From an uncultured Archangium sp. (GTDB lineage Bacteria > Myxococcota > Myxococcia > Myxococcales > Myxococcaceae), in contig CAIVGN010000125.1 in the NCBI GenBank assembly GCA_903905455.1, positions 1 through 44,717 of the forward strand: a DNA stretch of 44,717 bases, read 5' to 3'. The number at the start of each line of letters is the position of its first letter. Within the stretch, counting starts at the first letter, position 1. The notes under the pieces are model-generated. The model ran no database searches, had not been told where the DNA came from, and saw nothing but the letters and a program-made list of their open reading frames with translations. This document shows, in pieces, positions 1 to 8,168 of this stretch. The position numbers and the translations under genes are program-made.

Positions 1-549
1 CGCGCGCCCGTCGCCGTTCTTGTCCGACGAGTAGCTCGACATGTCCTTGGCGGGCTCGGTGTTGAAGCGCAGCAGCTTCACCTGGGGCCGGCCGGCAGCG
101 TCCTTCCAGACCATGGCGAGGCGGTCGTCGTACTTGCCCGCGCCGCCGTTGGCATTGGTGTTGGTGGGGGTGCGCAGGCCGACGAGGTTGAACTGGTGGG
201 GGCCGGTCTTGAACTTGCCCCCGGCCTGCTTCACGAGGTCCTTGAAGTGCTCGTACTGGGCGACGGTGCCGCGGGGCAGGCGCTCGAGGCCCACGCGACC
301 GGGCTTGCCGTTGGCGGGCGGGCGCGGCGGCGCGGTGGGCCGCGGCCGGGGACGGGCCGGGGTGGTGGTGGCGGCGGCCGGCTTCCTGGCCGGGCGCTCG
401 ATGCCGTCGGGCACGTGCAGGGTGCGGCCGGCGATGATCAGGTTCGGGTCGGCGATGTGGTTGGTGCGGGCGAGCGTGGCCACCGTGGTGTCGAAGCGCC
501 GCGCCAGGGCGGACAGCGTGTCTCCAGGGCGGATGCGGTAGGTGCTCAT
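1..549 (-). CDS. LysM-domain protein, C-terminus cut by window edge
   Basis: The reverse strand is open from an ATG at 547-549 to the window edge, 183 codons with no stop. Residues 1-48 form one LysM module: it begins MSTYRIRPGDTLSALARRF, continues with TTVATLARTNHI and ends with LIIAGRTLHVPD. LysM binds the glycan backbone of peptidoglycan. A Pro/Ala/Arg-rich linker follows (about 50-85), then the start of a second domain with GRVGLERLPRGT and later KYDDRLAMVW. There is no signal peptide; in myxobacteria such proteins are often cytoplasmic or exported by other routes. The second domain is not recognised; a peptidoglycan hydrolase or phage-type domain is possible. It is divergent from the gene at 629, with about 80 bases between the starts. 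The LysM call is secure, the overall function is not. Confidence 0.85.
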   Translation of the reverse strand, partial: MSTYRIRPGDTLSALARRFDTTVATLARTNHIADPNLIIAGRTLHVPDGIERPARKPAAATTTPARPRPRPTAPPRPPANGKPGRVGLERLPRGTVAQYEHFKDLVKQAGGKFKTGPHQFNLVGLRTPTNTNANGGAGKYDDRLAMVWKDAAGRPQVKLLRFNTEPAKDMSSYSSDKNGDGRA

Positions 550-628
550 GGATCCATTCTCCGGCGGGCGGGGGCGCCGGTGTCGAGAATGTGTGTCTCG
601 AGGTTTTACAACTGGCATCGTGCGTCAG

Positions 629-1228
629 ATGCAGACCTACACCGTGCTGCGGGTGACGTCCGGGGGCGAGGTGGTGCTGTTCGAGGGGCACGTGCGGCGG
701 TTGGGTGAGGCGAGCCGCGAGGCCGTGCGGTCGTTCGGCCAGGCGGCGGTGCCGGGCATCTACCGGGTGACCTGGGATGGGCGCGCGGTGCAGGCGGAGG
801 CGCGCGGGGCGTCGCGGTTGGTGGAGGGGATGCCGGTGCGCCTCGTGGTGTCGCCGTACGTGGATCAGCGGGGGCGGTTCGCCAAGCCGGCGCCGCCGTC
901 GGGCTACGACGCGGTGCGGGTGGCGGGGGTGGCGACGTTGCTGACCGACGCCCCGGGCCGCGAGGTGTACGAGTCGTGCAGCGCGTCCGTGGTGGCCTGG
1001 GACGGCGAGGTGGTGGTGCTCCCGCCGGAGGACGCGCCCGGGGTCGCGTCGGTGGCCGAGGCCGCGGTGGTGGCGCGGGTGCCGCACCGGCGGGCGCGGG
1101 TGTTGGTGACGGAGCCGTGGCCGTGGGTGTTGATCAACGCCGTGGTGGGGACGTGCGGCATCGTGGTGCCAGGGCGACCGGGGTTTCCGCCGCACGTACG
1201 TGCGTGGCTCGACGATGCGTTGAAGTGA
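629..1228 (+). CDS. Class IV aminotransferase-like protein
   Basis: 199 residues from the ATG at 629; an in-frame GTG at 620 is an alternative, and neither has a strong ribosome site. The order of motifs fits fold type IV PLP enzymes (branched-chain aminotransferase and aminodeoxychorismate lyase family): an N-terminal LFEGHVRRLG, a candidate PLP lysine K86 in RFAKPAPP followed by YDAVR, a Glu-Ser-Cys-Ser segment (115-118) where the family has E-x-T/S-x-S-N, and a C-terminal LINAVVGTCGIVVPG where it has F-x-T-N-S-x-x-G. At about 200 residues it is shorter than usual (270-300), so substrate loops are reduced and activity is uncertain. Family membership is inferred from this motif order. It could be a degenerate relative without catalysis. 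Confidence 0.6.
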   Translation: MQTYTVLRVTSGGEVVLFEGHVRRLGEASREAVRSFGQAAVPGIYRVTWDGRAVQAEARGASRLVEGMPVRLVVSPYVDQRGRFAKPAPPSGYDAVRVAGVATLLTDAPGREVYESCSASVVAWDGEVVVLPPEDAPGVASVAEAAVVARVPHRRARVLVTEPWPWVLINAVVGTCGIVVPGRPGFPPHVRAWLDDALK

Positions 1229-1551
1229 CGGGGTGACGCGAGGCGTGGGTCGGTGAAGGCAAAGGCCAAAGCCATGGGAAGCGTGGGGATCGTGGGGTTC
1301 CTGCGCCGTGCCCGGGTTGATCAGCCCCTCGGCCCGAGCGCGACGGTGACGGGTCCGTGCAGGCTTCGTCCCGGGGAATGCACTCTGACGGACTCGGTGG
1401 TGGTGGGCACCCCCACGGAGTCCGTCAGTGTTGATGAACCGAGACGCCGCGCCTTCGCGGGGCTCGCGCGTGAGGCGCACGGCCGACGACCAGCGAACGA
1501 CCGCCACCCTTCAGGCCGCTGTTGGTTCCCGCACGTCCGAGTTCCCCCGCC
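1229..1551. other. Intergenic region holding one copy of a palindromic repeat
   Basis: This stretch lies between the 3' ends of two converging genes. No convincing reading frame was seen. Its main content is the 44-bp palindrome at 1385-1428 with its upstream satellite GTGCAGGCTTCG at 1357-1368, both matched by a second copy near 21.5 kb. Confidence 0.6.
1385..1428. repeat. Dispersed palindromic repeat, copy 1
   Basis: Arms of 20 bases (CTGACGGACTCGGTGGTGGT against the complement of ACCCCCACGGAGTCCGTCAG, 18 of 20 paired) enclose a 4-base loop. The copy at 21480-21523 has the same length and nearly the same sequence, including the invariant 3' arm. Both are preceded by GTGCAGGCTTCG and followed by TGTTG and then CGAGACGC. 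It sits between converging genes, so it could also act as a bidirectional transcript end, although no T tract follows. Confidence 0.8.
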
Positions 1552-2787
1552 CTACCCGCCGATCAACGAGCTCGCCGCGGCGATGAACTGCTCAAACCCC
1601 GCCCCCAACACCGGCACGTCCAGGTACTCGGTGACGAAGCGCCGATCCTTCTGCTCGTAGTCGGGACACACGAAGGGGTGCTCATGCACGCCCAACGTCA
1701 ACTCCTCGACCCGCACCCCGGTCTCGCGGTGCTTCCCACGCAACGTATTGAACACCGCCCCCGCGGGGATGACCTCGTCGTTGGTGTTGGAGATCGCCAG
1801 CAACCTCGGCGCGAGCTCCTTCAGCCGCGCCTCCAGCCTCGGCCGCTCCTTCTCTTCCCCGAAGAGCGCCCGGAACCACCGCCCCTCTTCATGATCAGCC
1901 AGCCAGTGCGCCAGCCGGTCGTTGGCGAGCCGCGAGGTGAAGCGCACGTACAACTTCATCAGCGCCACCTCGCACGACATGTCCATGATCAGCCGCGACG
2001 ACAGGTGCGTCGAGCGCATCGCCGCGCCCGACTCGAACAACACGCAGCGGCTCTTCTCGAACAGCCCGTCCTGGTTCCCCAGCATCAACCCCAGCGCCAG
2101 GTACCCGCCGGCCGAGTAGCCCAACAAGTCCACCTGCGCGTCGGCCGCGACGTACGGGTGCTGGCCCGCGCGGATGCTCCGCACCAACGCCACCACGTCG
2201 CCGTAGCTCTCGACGCCCCCCCAGAAGAACCGCTCCGGGTGCCGCTCCAGGCGCTCGCTGAGCACGCAGTTGTACGGGTGCACGTTCTCGTTGCCCGGCA
2301 CCTGCCGCCGCCGCGCGAGGTGCGCCTCCAGGCTGCGCCCCCACGGCGGGTGCACCCGGTTCACGTGGAACGAGAGCGGGAACAAGGCCACCGCCGCGCC
2401 GGTGTTGCGCCACAACTGAAACGCCCACGGCACGTACTTCGAATAGCTGCGCTCGTTGAGCCCGTGCAGCAGCACCACCAGGTGCTTCGACTTCTCCCGC
2501 GGCCCCTTCGAGAGCGCCCGCAGGAACGGGTAGCGGAAGTCGAGGTTCGCGGTGATGTCGCAGTCGGCCGTGCCGTCCAGCGCCGGCTCACCCTTGAACT
2601 CGAGCCCATGCTCCGCGCACTGGTACCCGTGGTGCCCGAGCAGGTGCCGGCTCTGCGTGGAATGAAACGCGAGGTTGTAGACCTCCGCCCCTTCCTCGGG
2701 GAACGAGAGCGGCGTGGCGTCGTCCCAGCCTTCGGTGCGGCGAATCGCCTGGGCGATCCGCTGGTAGTTCGGGTGAACCAGCGTCAT
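1552..2787 (-). CDS. Alpha/beta hydrolase, DUF6051-like
   Basis: 411 residues from the ATG at 2785-2787, which has GAGGGA 7 bases upstream; the frame is open further upstream, but that part runs through the divergent TetR gene. The alpha/beta-hydrolase core is visible: the oxyanion strand VVLLHGLNERSYSKY (about residues 117-131), the nucleophile elbow GYSAGGY, the acid region SNTNDEVIP and a late catalytic histidine in GVHEHPF. There is no signal peptide, so it is probably cytoplasmic. I recall the family as DUF6051; the substrate is unknown (ester or lipid hydrolysis is plausible). It is transcribed divergently from a TetR regulator, with two tandem operators in the 77-bp gap, so local TetR control is likely. 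Confidence 0.8.
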   Translation of the reverse strand: MTLVHPNYQRIAQAIRRTEGWDDATPLSFPEEGAEVYNLAFHSTQSRHLLGHHGYQCAEHGLEFKGEPALDGTADCDITANLDFRYPFLRALSKGPREKSKHLVVLLHGLNERSYSKYVPWAFQLWRNTGAAVALFPLSFHVNRVHPPWGRSLEAHLARRRQVPGNENVHPYNCVLSERLERHPERFFWGGVESYGDVVALVRSIRAGQHPYVAADAQVDLLGYSAGGYLALGLMLGNQDGLFEKSRCVLFESGAAMRSTHLSSRLIMDMSCEVALMKLYVRFTSRLANDRLAHWLADHEEGRWFRALFGEEKERPRLEARLKELAPRLLAISNTNDEVIPAGAVFNTLRGKHRETGVRVEELTLGVHEHPFVCPDYEQKDRRFVTEYLDVPVLGAGFEQFIAAASSLIGG

Positions 2788-2821
2788 GGAATTTCCCTCA
2801 AGCGGTGCGCCGCGTGCTTGG

Positions 2822-2850
2822 TTACCAGCCGGTAACTTACCCGCCGGTAC
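2822..2850. promoter_or_regulatory. Two tandem TetR-type operators
   Basis: Two copies of TTACC-N4-GGTA(A/C) lie in tandem 15 bases apart: TTACCAGCCGGTAA at 2822-2835 and TTACCCGCCGGTAC at 2837-2850. They sit in the gap between the divergent hydrolase (start 2787) and TetR gene (start 2865), where autorepression and target repression would both be possible. The dyads are seen directly; binding by the adjacent TetR protein is inferred. Confidence 0.7.
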
Positions 2851-2864
2851 TAACGAGAAACCAC

Positions 2865-3488
2865 GTGAAGCGAAAGCCACGAATGACGGCGGCCGAGCGC
2901 CGCGCCCAACTGCTGAAGGTCGGTCGCGAGGTCTTCGCCACCCACGGCTACGACTCGGCGCTGCTCGACGACATCGCCCAGCGCGCCGGGGTCTCCAAGC
3001 CCATCGTTTACGAGCACTTCGGCGCGAAAGAAGGGCTCTACGCCGCCATCGTCGACCGCGAGATGGAAGACCTCGTGGCCCGCGTTTCACAGTCAATCGA
3101 CAGTGGAACGCCCCGGCAGCGCTTCGAGGGCGCGGTGTTTGCGTTCATGACCTACACCCGCGAGGAGCCGGCAGGCTTTGCGGTGCTGGCCCGCGATGCG
3201 CCGACGTCCCTGGGGCGCCGCGGCTTGACCCGCGTCATCGACGATCTCGCGCTGCGCGTGAGTGACTTGTTCCGCCACGAGTTCGAGCGCGCCGGCTTCG
3301 ACCCCGACATCGCGCCCATCTACGCCCACGCCCTGGTGGGCATGGTGACGCAGGTCGGCCAGTGGTGGGCCACCGAGGGACGCCGCGTGCCGGTGGAGTA
3401 CGTGGTGCAGCACGTCTCGGCCCTGGGGTGGATGGGCCTGCGCCACCTGCCGAAGATTCGCCCGCCCAAGCCGAAGCGACGGAAGTAG
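2865..3488 (+). CDS. TetR/AcrR family transcriptional regulator
   Basis: 207 residues from the GTG at 2865 (VKRKPRMTAAERR); the in-frame ATG at 2883 would give 201. The N-terminal helix-turn-helix is typical of TetR: AQLLKVGREVFATHGYDSAL, then DDIAQRAGVSKPIVYEHFGAKEGLYAAIVD, with the YxHFxxKE signature. The C-terminal ligand domain (about 75-200) is helical and resembles the subgroup whose members end in a tryptophan-rich region (VGQWWATEGRRVP). It probably represses itself and the divergent hydrolase gene through the tandem sites at 2822-2850. The inducer is unknown; a lipid-like ligand would fit the hydrolase neighbour, but this is a guess. Ten bases separate it from the MoeB-like gene downstream. 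Confidence 0.92.
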   Translation: MKRKPRMTAAERRAQLLKVGREVFATHGYDSALLDDIAQRAGVSKPIVYEHFGAKEGLYAAIVDREMEDLVARVSQSIDSGTPRQRFEGAVFAFMTYTREEPAGFAVLARDAPTSLGRRGLTRVIDDLALRVSDLFRHEFERAGFDPDIAPIYAHALVGMVTQVGQWWATEGRRVPVEYVVQHVSALGWMGLRHLPKIRPPKPKRRK

Positions 3489-3497
3489 AGGGACGGG

Positions 3498-4598
3498 ATG
3501 GACGCCCCCTTCACGCCCGACGAGGTGCGCCGCTACAGCCGCCACCTCATGCTCCCCGACTTTGGCGCGCGGGGTCAGAAGAAGCTCAAGGCCGCGCGGG
3601 TGTTGATCATCGGCGCAGGGGGTCTCGGCTCTCCGGCGGCCATGTACCTCGCGGCGGCCGGCGTGGGCACCCTGGGGCTGGTCGACTTCGACGAGGTCGA
3701 CGTGAGCAACCTGCAGCGGCAGGTGCTCCACGGCACGCCCGACGTGGGCCGCCCGAAGGTGGACTCCGCGAAGGATCGCCTCCACGCCCTCAACCCCCAC
3801 GTCACCCTCGTTCCCCACCGCGAGCGGTTGACCCGCGACAACGCGCTCGCGCTCTTCGCCCCGTACGACCTGGTGCTCGACGGCACCGACACCTTCGCCA
3901 CGCGCTACCTGATCAACGACGCCTGCGTGCTCACCGGGAAGCTCAACGTCTCGGCCAGCGTGTTCCGCTTCGAGGGGCAGGTCTCGGTCTTCGGGGCGAA
4001 GGGTGGGCCGTGTTACCGCTGCCTGTACCCGGAGCCTCCGCCTCCCGGGCTCGTGCCCTCGTGTGGTGAGGGCGGCGTGCTCGGCGTGGTGCCCGGGGTG
4101 GTGGGCACGCTGCAGGCGACCGAGACGCTCAAGCTCATCGCCGGTCTCGGGGAGCCGCTCATCGGCCGGCTGCTCGCCTTCGATGCGCTGGAGATGCGCT
4201 TTCAACAGTTCAAGGTGAAGCGCCGCGCCGACTGCCCGGTGTGTGGCGACGCGCCCACCATCACCTCGCTCATCGACTACGAGGCGTTCTGCCAGGTGAC
4301 CCTGCCCGAGGTGCCCGCGGTGGACGCGGCGTGGGTGAAGGCGCGGTTGAGCGACGTGGTGTTGCTCGACGTGCGCGAGGCGGGGGAACGCGAGATTGAG
4401 GATCTCCCGGGCTCCCGCTCGATTCCCCTGGGCCAGCTCGAGGCGCGCTTCGGCGAGCTGCCCACCGACGTGGACCTCGTGGTGTTCTGCCGCGTGGGGG
4501 AACGCAGCGCGCGGGCGGTGGCACTGCTGCGGCGCGTGGGCTTCGAGCGCGCGGTGAATCTGACCGGTGGCATTGCCGCGTGGGATGAGGAAGGTTGA
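3498..4598 (+). CDS. moeB: MoeB/ThiF adenylyltransferase fused to rhodanese
   Basis: 366 residues. Residues 1-250 are a ThiF/MoeB/UBA-type adenylating domain: the entry helix RRYSRHLMLPDFG, the nucleotide loop GAGGLGS (39-45), D63 and the NLQRQ element (71-75), and two zinc pairs, CYRC (172-175) and CPVC (246-249). C189 in PSCGEGG matches the conserved catalytic cysteine. Residues 270-366 are a rhodanese domain with LLDVRE and the active-site loop CRVGERS (C331). This MoeZ/Uba4 layout activates the C-terminus of a small ubiquitin-like sulfur carrier (MoaD, ThiS or CysO type) with ATP and then transfers sulfur from the rhodanese cysteine. No carrier gene is in the window, so which pathway it serves (molybdopterin, thiamine or cysteine) cannot be told. 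Confidence 0.93.
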   Translation: MDAPFTPDEVRRYSRHLMLPDFGARGQKKLKAARVLIIGAGGLGSPAAMYLAAAGVGTLGLVDFDEVDVSNLQRQVLHGTPDVGRPKVDSAKDRLHALNPHVTLVPHRERLTRDNALALFAPYDLVLDGTDTFATRYLINDACVLTGKLNVSASVFRFEGQVSVFGAKGGPCYRCLYPEPPPPGLVPSCGEGGVLGVVPGVVGTLQATETLKLIAGLGEPLIGRLLAFDALEMRFQQFKVKRRADCPVCGDAPTITSLIDYEAFCQVTLPEVPAVDAAWVKARLSDVVLLDVREAGEREIEDLPGSRSIPLGQLEARFGELPTDVDLVVFCRVGERSARAVALLRRVGFERAVNLTGGIAAWDEEG

Positions 4599-4603
4599 GC
4601 TCC

Positions 4604-4963
4604 ATGCACATGGCTGCGCTCGTCGTCTCTGGTCTCGTCGCGGTGCTGCACCTCTACTTCCTCACGCTGGAGATGTTCCTCTGGGAGAAGCCGCTGGGGC
4701 TCAAGACCTTCGCCATGGACGCGCAGAAGGCCCAGCTCACCGCGCAGCTCGCGAAGAACCAGGGGCTCTACAACGGGTTCCTCTCGGCGGGCCTGGTGTG
4801 GGCCATCGTCCACCCCGATGCGAGCGTGCAGGTGCAGTTGCTCCGCTTCTTCCTCGGGTGCGTCATCGTCGCCGGCGCGTATGGCGCGGCCACCGTGAAC
4901 AAGCGCATCTTCTTCGTGCAGGCGGTGCCGGCCATCGTGGCGTTGGGGCTCGCGTCGGTCTGA
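4604..4963 (+). CDS. DUF1304 family small membrane protein
   Basis: 119 residues from the ATG at 4604, chosen because AGGAAGG at 4588-4594 is well spaced for it; the TTG at 4595 would leave no spacing. Four hydrophobic segments: AALVVSGLVAVLHLYFLTLE, the region around YNGFLSAGLVWAIV, FFLGCVIVAGAYGAATV and AVPAIVALGLASV. The motif EMFLWEKP and the internal QGLYNGFL are hallmarks of DUF1304 inner-membrane proteins. Function is unknown. It starts 5 bases after the MoeB gene and probably shares its transcript. Confidence 0.88.
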   Translation: MHMAALVVSGLVAVLHLYFLTLEMFLWEKPLGLKTFAMDAQKAQLTAQLAKNQGLYNGFLSAGLVWAIVHPDASVQVQLLRFFLGCVIVAGAYGAATVNKRIFFVQAVPAIVALGLASV

Positions 4964-4999
4964 AGCCCGGCAGTGGGAAACACAGGGGGTCGGGGGCGC

Positions 5000-7216
5000 A
5001 TGCGATGGCCAGGGTTGGTGCTGGTGATGATGGGTTGTGGCGGGCCGCAGCTCGAGCACGTCGCGGCCTTCGACTTCGGTGACGTCGCGCTGGGACAGTC
5101 GCGCACCTCGACCCTGCAGGTGATCAACCGTGGCCCGGGTGCCGCCGCGCTCGAGCTGCTGATCAACGGCGACGGATTTGCCCTCGACGAGACAGCGCGC
5201 ACGCTCGCGCAGGGGGAGTCGACGCCCCTCGTGGTGCACTTCACGCCCGCAGACCTCGGACCGCAGCTGGGTGCGCTGACCCTTCGCCGCGGCGACCACG
5301 AATCAACAGTGTCGCTCACCGGACGTGGCACCGGGCCTCGCCTGCAGGTCGTCAGCGAGGTGGTGCTCGAGCCCATCGCGCTGGTCGACGGCCAGCAGTT
5401 CCCCATCGTCGCCGTGCCGCTCGTCGTCACCAACGTCGGCACCGCGGGCTCGGAGCTGCACCTCGAGTTCCCCGACACCGACGACCCGGAGCTCTGCGTG
5501 GGCTCGTTCGACGGCCTCGGCACCTGCACCCCGTGGAGCCCTCCCCAGGCGGTCGCCGTGGGGCAACCCGTCACCGTGCCCGTGGAGGTGCGCCCCATGA
5601 CGGCCAGCGCCCGCATCTGGAGCGTGGCGATTGGCTCCCGTGAGCCCGGCGCCCGCGTCGAGGTGGTCACGGTACGCGCCCTCGTGGAGCGCTTCGTGCC
5701 GTGCGCATTCAGCGGCCCCTCGGAGGTGCTCCTGGACACGACCTCCGTGCCGGTGACGCTCACGCATCACGGCGACGGCCCGTGCCTGGTGCGCTCGGCG
5801 ATGGTCGAGTCGTCCTCTGCGGGCAGCTTCTTCCTCGCGCCTCCCGTGTCCGAGTTCCCGCTGCGGCTCGAGCCCAATGGGCCCCTGACGTTGTGGGTCG
5901 CAGCGCGCCTCGATGCGCCTCGAACGGCCACGGGCGTTCTGCGGGTGACGCCCGCCGCTGGCAACGCGCTCGAGGTGTGGCTCTCATTCAAGCCGCCCGA
6001 CCTCTCGAACTGCCTCGTGGTGTCGTCCAGCGCCGTCGACTTCGGCCAGACCAAGGTGGGCTGCTCCTCTGGCAGCCACTCCTTTCAACTCACCAACACC
6101 TGCTCCACGCCCATCACCCTCGAGAGCGTGACGCTCGCTTCCGCTGCGGGCTTCCCACCGGGCTCACCGGGCTGCCCAGGGAGCGCACCGTGCAACGAGT
6201 TCTTCCTCACCAGCGGTGCGCTCCCGGGGACGGTGCTCGCGACGCCGTTCGACACGGTCTCGATTTCCGCGAACTACCGGCCGCTCGACGAGGGCGCTGA
6301 CGTGGGCGCCGTCAGCGTGGTGGTGCGGGACGCAGGAACGTGGGTGGTGTCGCTGCAGGGCCAGGGTGACCAGTTCGTAGAGCAGGTGGACACCTTCCGC
6401 GTCGAAGAGCTCCCCGTGGTCGACGTGTTGGTGCTGGTCGACACCTCGCCCTCATTCACCGCGGGACGCCCGGCCATCCGGGCGAACCTCGCCGCGTGGC
6501 TGTCGAGCAACTACCCCGCGTGCCTCGACCTGCGCTGGGCCTTCGCGCCAGCGGACGGCGCGCCGGACGCAGGGGTCTCCTTCGCGCTCAACGACGCTGG
6601 CAGCGCGTGGACGTCGTCCCTCGAGCCCAACTTCGCTGGCCTCGCGCTCTCGGCCTTCGACGCGCTGCCTGCCGGCTCGGAGATCGAGGCGTGCATCGGC
6701 CCCGCGGCCGCGCTCATGCAGAACGTCCCGCCGCGCGATGGAGGCCAGTACCCGAGCGCGTTCTCCGGGGTGTGCCTCACCGACGCGCTCGAGCAATCAC
6801 CGACGCCGCTGGCTTCGCTGTGGCAGTTGCAGGGGCGGCTCTCCTCGCAAGCGTTGACCACGTGGAGCGCGGTCACGGGCCTCTCGTCTTCCAGGTGCGC
6901 CATCGAGGCCGCGGACGATGGGGTCCACGCCACGCTCGTGCGGGCGGCCTACGGCGTGCGCGAAGACCTCTGCGCGCCGCAGTGGTGGAACGCCTTCACG
7001 CCCTTGAGCTCCCCAAACTGCCAGAGGCCGGCGTCCTATTTCCTCACGGAGCGTCCGGCCTCCGGGACGGTGGTGGTCCGCATCGACGGCGTCGTCATCC
7101 CGGCACCCGACTGGTCGTGGGATGTCACCACCAACGCAGTCTCGTTCGTGGCGGGTCACGAGCCGGCCCGCGGCTCGACCATCGAGGTGAGGTACTCGGC
7201 CGTCTGCGTGCCGTGA
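5000..7216 (+). CDS. Large lipoprotein with choice-of-anchor D/ASH repeats and a vWA-like domain
   Basis: 738 residues from the ATG at 5000 (MRWPGLVLVMMGCGG), a short signal peptide with a lipobox ending at Cys13. An upstream in-frame GTG at 4973 is less likely because it would bury the signal. After the cysteine come immunoglobulin-like modules of the ASH/choice-of-anchor D type: FDFGDVALGQSRTSTLQVIN near the start and VDFGQTKVGCSSGSHSFQLT near residue 350. From about residue 473 a von Willebrand A-like segment begins, VVDVLVLVDTSPSF, with the DxSxS metal site (DTSPS). It is probably a surface-anchored adhesion or scaffold protein. The C-terminal 70 residues have a small beta-rich end (VVVRIDGVVIPAPDWSWD) resembling the end of the CglB-like protein at 33491-34726 (YLAVVIDGKPVPAADDTWRY). 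Confidence 0.8.
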   Translation: MRWPGLVLVMMGCGGPQLEHVAAFDFGDVALGQSRTSTLQVINRGPGAAALELLINGDGFALDETARTLAQGESTPLVVHFTPADLGPQLGALTLRRGDHESTVSLTGRGTGPRLQVVSEVVLEPIALVDGQQFPIVAVPLVVTNVGTAGSELHLEFPDTDDPELCVGSFDGLGTCTPWSPPQAVAVGQPVTVPVEVRPMTASARIWSVAIGSREPGARVEVVTVRALVERFVPCAFSGPSEVLLDTTSVPVTLTHHGDGPCLVRSAMVESSSAGSFFLAPPVSEFPLRLEPNGPLTLWVAARLDAPRTATGVLRVTPAAGNALEVWLSFKPPDLSNCLVVSSSAVDFGQTKVGCSSGSHSFQLTNTCSTPITLESVTLASAAGFPPGSPGCPGSAPCNEFFLTSGALPGTVLATPFDTVSISANYRPLDEGADVGAVSVVVRDAGTWVVSLQGQGDQFVEQVDTFRVEELPVVDVLVLVDTSPSFTAGRPAIRANLAAWLSSNYPACLDLRWAFAPADGAPDAGVSFALNDAGSAWTSSLEPNFAGLALSAFDALPAGSEIEACIGPAAALMQNVPPRDGGQYPSAFSGVCLTDALEQSPTPLASLWQLQGRLSSQALTTWSAVTGLSSSRCAIEAADDGVHATLVRAAYGVREDLCAPQWWNAFTPLSSPNCQRPASYFLTERPASGTVVVRIDGVVIPAPDWSWDVTTNAVSFVAGHEPARGSTIEVRYSAVCVP

Positions 7217-7683
7217 GCCGCGCGGGGAGGCCGCGAAGACGGGTCGATTTCACGCACCTGGGGGAGGCCGGGGCCCCGATGTTTTCCGGCCGTCATCACG
7301 GATGACGAAAGCGTAATCCCGGGTCTACAGACCCCGGTTTTCACCTTCGCGGCCACCGTTCAGACGCCCCGCTGCGCGCGCCATACGCGCAACGAAAGTT
7401 GAACTCGCGAGCAACCGACCCCGCCCGGCCCGGGGCCTGCTTTCCCCAGGGTGACCGCCCCAGCGCGTTTGAACGCGTAGACCCGGGTGTACGGATTGGT
7501 CATCCGTGATGACGCTCGGAAAACAACGAGGGGGGAGCGCTCTCCTTTGCCGAAGCGTGTGTCCCCCCGTGCACCCAGGGCCCGGGCCGCGGGGCACGCG
7601 CGCCCTGCTCGCAGCGCACGCCACCCATCGACCCGCTCACCCCAGGGCCTTTCCCCGCCCGAAAACCGTGGCAGGGTCCGCCC
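7217..7683. other. Intergenic region with a 244-bp inverted-repeat element
   Basis: No gene is recognised in these 467 bases. Most of the region is the element at 7281-7524 bounded by 48-base inverted ends. The last 160 bases before sixA show no motif I can name beyond GC-rich sequence. Confidence 0.6.
7281..7524. repeat. Element with 48-bp terminal inverted repeats (MITE-like)
   Basis: The left arm (7281-7328) runs from GTTTTCCG through GTCATCACGGATGAC to CCCGGGTCTAC. The right arm (7477-7524) is its reverse complement without gaps, with about 40 of 48 positions identical. Each arm contains the palindrome GTCATC-N3-GATGAC. Just inside are two further hairpins: GGGTCT-AC-AGACCC on the left and CGCGTT-TG-AACGCG on the right. 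The 148-base centre has no coding potential. No clear target-site duplication is visible next to the arms. It could be a non-autonomous mobile element or a pair of mirror-image regulatory sites. Confidence 0.75.
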
Positions 7684-8142
7684 ATGGAACTGACCCTCGT
7701 CCGCCATGCCCCCGCCCACGACGGAGCCGACGACGCCGCCCGCGCCCTCACGCCCAAGGGCCGCGCCCGCTTCGAGCGTTGCGTCGAGACCATGGACCAG
7801 CTCGGCGTGCGCTTCGACCGCGTCCTCCATTCTCCCAAGGTCCGCGCCGTGGAGACGGCCGAGCTGCTCCTGCCCCTGTGCGACGGAGAGCTGGAGGAGA
7901 CGCGGCTGCTGACCAAGGCCCCGAAGGAGCCGATGCTCGCCCTGCTCAAGAGTGATCGCCTCGCGCTCGTGGGCCACGAGCCCTGGCTGACTTCGCTGCT
8001 GGCCTGGCTGGTGGTCGGCGACGTACGTCGCGCTGATGCCTTCGAGCTGAAGAAGGGCGCGGTGGCCCGCCTCGAGGGTGAACCGAGCCCCGGCCACATG
8101 CGCCTCGTGGCGCTGTGGACGCCGAAGCTGCTGCGCCGGTAG
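7684..8142 (+). CDS. sixA: SixA-type phosphohistidine phosphatase
   Basis: 152 residues, typical for SixA. It is a member of the histidine phosphatase (phosphoglycerate mutase-like) superfamily: the phospho-accepting H8 in LVRHAPA, the HSPKVRAVETAE segment (49-60) with a phosphate-binding arginine, and the second catalytic histidine in LVGHEPWL (H98-E99). SixA removes phosphate from histidines of Hpt domains or phosphotransferase proteins in the cytoplasm. The next gene is a CHAD protein, a pairing (or fusion) known from other bacteria and suggestive of phosphate or polyphosphate metabolism. The ATG at 7684 has no strong ribosome site. Confidence 0.9.
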   Translation: MELTLVRHAPAHDGADDAARALTPKGRARFERCVETMDQLGVRFDRVLHSPKVRAVETAELLLPLCDGELEETRLLTKAPKEPMLALLKSDRLALVGHEPWLTSLLAWLVVGDVRRADAFELKKGAVARLEGEPSPGHMRLVALWTPKLLRR

Positions 8143-8168
8143 GGAAGGCGAGCTGATCAGGAAACTCG

